Assembly: GCA_026393775.1 (NCBI GenBank)
Contig: JAPKZM010000087.1
Coordinates: 1-5,790 of the forward strand
Direction: 5' to 3'
DNA from: Candidatus Aminicenantota bacterium
GTDB taxonomy: Bacteria > Acidobacteriota > Aminicenantia > UBA2199
DNA: 5,790 bases
Shown one piece after another: positions 4,481-5,790 of the stretch; positions within the stretch are counted from its first letter, which is position 1, and every line of letters starts with the position of its first letter. Under the pieces are notes generated by a model. The model made no database searches. It was given only the letters and a program-made list of their open reading frames with translations, and was not told the origin of the DNA. A program made the position numbers and the translations under genes.

Positions 4481-5790
4481 TGGATACAAAAAAGCTGATC
4501 ATGGCCATTGTGTTGTCGGTGACGGTGTTACTGGTCTACCAGTACCTTTTCATGCCCAAACCCACGGCGCAAGACCGGCTCTCCCCGCCGGCCGCCTCCC
4601 AGCCGCAAAAGACGGCCGAGAGTACGGAAAGCAAGGGCGGCGCGGCACCCGACATCGGTTCGATCATGAATTCATCCGCGGCGGAAACACCCGCCCCGGA
4701 AACCGGGCTGCCTCTGCAGGCCGTGTCCGAAAGCCTGATGGCTGACGCCGAGCAGGCCGTCACCGTGGAGAACGAGTATTTTAGCGCCGTGTTCACCAAC
4801 CGCGGCGCCGGGCTCACCTCCTTCGTCTTGAAAAAATACAAGGATGACGCCGGCAAGCCCATGGACCTGGTCGCGCGCAGCGCCAAGGAATCCAATTTTT
4901 ACCCTTTTTATTTCTTTTCGGAGAAAGACGATTTTTCAACGATCCTGAACAAGGCCCTGTTCGTAAGCCGCGGCGCGGCCAAGGTGACGCTTGGCGGCCT
5001 TGGAGCCAACGAGGTCGTTTTTGAATATGCCGACCCGGCGCAGAATCTTCTGGCCCGCAAAAAATTTGTCTTCAGCAAGGACAGCTACGTCATCCACTTG
5101 GACTTCCAGGTTATCCGCAACGGGCGGATTGTCGAAGCCCTGCCCGTTGTTTTCGGGCCCGACCTGGAGAACAACGACAGCCGCGACCGGGCCATGATGA
5201 TGAATCTGAAAATCGCCGCATACCGCAACGACAAGCTGGAATCGGTCGACTTTATCAAGCAGAAAACCATGCCCCAGGAAGGCCAGACCTACGAGAAGGC
5301 CTTGGGCGAGATGGGGTCGGGTTTCTACTGGGCGGCTTATGAGACCACTTATTTCGCCGCCGTTTTCAAGACCGATCCGCTGAAATCCAAGCTGGCTTTC
5401 CAGGTGATCAAACAGCCGCTCGCGCAAAAACAAAGCCGGTTGTACTCCTATCTGGTGGTCACCAACCCGACGGCGATCTTCGTCGGTCCCAAGGACGAAA
5501 AAATATTGACCGCGGTCGAAAAGGAATATCCCGATCTGAACAGGATCATCGAATACGGCTGGTTCGGCTCCATCGCCAAGCTCATGCTCAAGGGCATCCT
5601 CCTGATCCAGGGGTTCATCCCCAACTACGGCTGGGCGCTGATCGTTTTCACCCTGCTCTTGAAGATCGTTCTTTTCCCGCTGACCTATTCATCCAGCGTC
5701 TCCATGGCCAAAATGCAGAATTTGCAGCCCAAGATGAAAGCGATCAAGAAGAAGTACAAGAACACCAAGGACATGGAACAGCGCAAGCTG
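4480..5790 (+). CDS. yidC: Membrane protein insertase YidC (5' portion, cut by right edge)
   Basis: YidC inserts and folds inner-membrane proteins, alone or with SecYEG. The 437 visible codons are open to the window end. Visible layout: N-terminal membrane anchor about residues 5-24; a Pro/Ala/Ser-rich linker about 26-80; the periplasmic beta-sandwich domain about 90-355; an amphipathic region near WFGSIAKLMLKGIL; the second membrane segment about 383-402 (YGWALIVFTLLLKIVLFPLT); then the start of the cytoplasmic C1 hairpin (SMAKMQNLQPKM). The groove position occupied by Arg366 in E. coli is Lys395 here; the positive charge is kept. The periplasmic domain marks the Gram-negative form. By family length roughly 110-130 residues, including the remaining membrane segments, lie beyond the edge. 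The start ATG overlaps the yidD stop and follows GAGGTG (4466-4471) with eight bases between, a good ribosome-binding site. Confidence 0.95.
   Translation, partial: MDTKKLIMAIVLSVTVLLVYQYLFMPKPTAQDRLSPPAASQPQKTAESTESKGGAAPDIGSIMNSSAAETPAPETGLPLQAVSESLMADAEQAVTVENEYFSAVFTNRGAGLTSFVLKKYKDDAGKPMDLVARSAKESNFYPFYFFSEKDDFSTILNKALFVSRGAAKVTLGGLGANEVVFEYADPAQNLLARKKFVFSKDSYVIHLDFQVIRNGRIVEALPVVFGPDLENNDSRDRAMMMNLKIAAYRNDKLESVDFIKQKTMPQEGQTYEKALGEMGSGFYWAAYETTYFAAVFKTDPLKSKLAFQVIKQPLAQKQSRLYSYLVVTNPTAIFVGPKDEKILTAVEKEYPDLNRIIEYGWFGSIAKLMLKGILLIQGFIPNYGWALIVFTLLLKIVLFPLTYSSSVSMAKMQNLQPKMKAIKKKYKNTKDMEQRKL

Overview
The window looks like ordinary chromosomal DNA from a Gram-negative (diderm), moderately GC-rich bacterium. 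The diderm inference rests on a long YidC with a large periplasmic domain and on an NtrY-like kinase with an extracytoplasmic sensor region. Phylum cannot be settled from this sequence. Acidobacteriota/Aminicenantes-like or deltaproteobacterial-type lineages would fit the gene set, but that is a guess.

Layout. (1) Positions 1-143 are a divergent control region. The first 18 bases of a tRNA gene (probably tRNA-Arg) run off the left edge on the minus strand. Its promoter lies back to back with a promoter for the kinase, and the two -35 hexamers touch inside the palindrome GTCAATTGAC. (2) 144-2315 (+) encodes a complete 723-residue NtrY-family sensor histidine kinase with four membrane segments, HAMP, PAS, HisKA and HATPase domains. 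No response regulator adjoins it in the visible sequence. (3) 2366-3604 (-) encodes a complete peptidase T (PepT), convergent with the kinase. (4) 3605-3765 is a divergent promoter region: a pepT promoter with a consensus -10, overlapped by a small perfect palindrome, and a near-consensus sigma-70 promoter for rpmH. (5) 3766 to the right edge (+) is the conserved cluster rpmH-rnpA-yidD-yidC, tightly packed and probably one transcript: ribosomal protein L34, the RNase P protein, the YidD insertion factor and the YidC insertase (cut by the window edge after 437 codons).

How the genes fit together: rpmH and rnpA serve translation and tRNA 5'-end maturation. YidD and YidC serve insertion of proteins into the inner membrane. 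PepT trims tripeptides in the cytosol. The kinase is a separate signalling gene.

The most notable point is in rnpA. The reading frame is broken at a run of ten T's (3993-4002) followed closely by T6A6. The N-terminal half is in one frame and the conserved RNR-motif half is in another. Removing one T restores a normal 113-residue RnpA. Because RnpA is normally essential, this is either a homopolymer sequencing/assembly error (the default explanation) or a slippage-dependent gene. I see no novel defence system, mobile element, CRISPR array or replication origin here.
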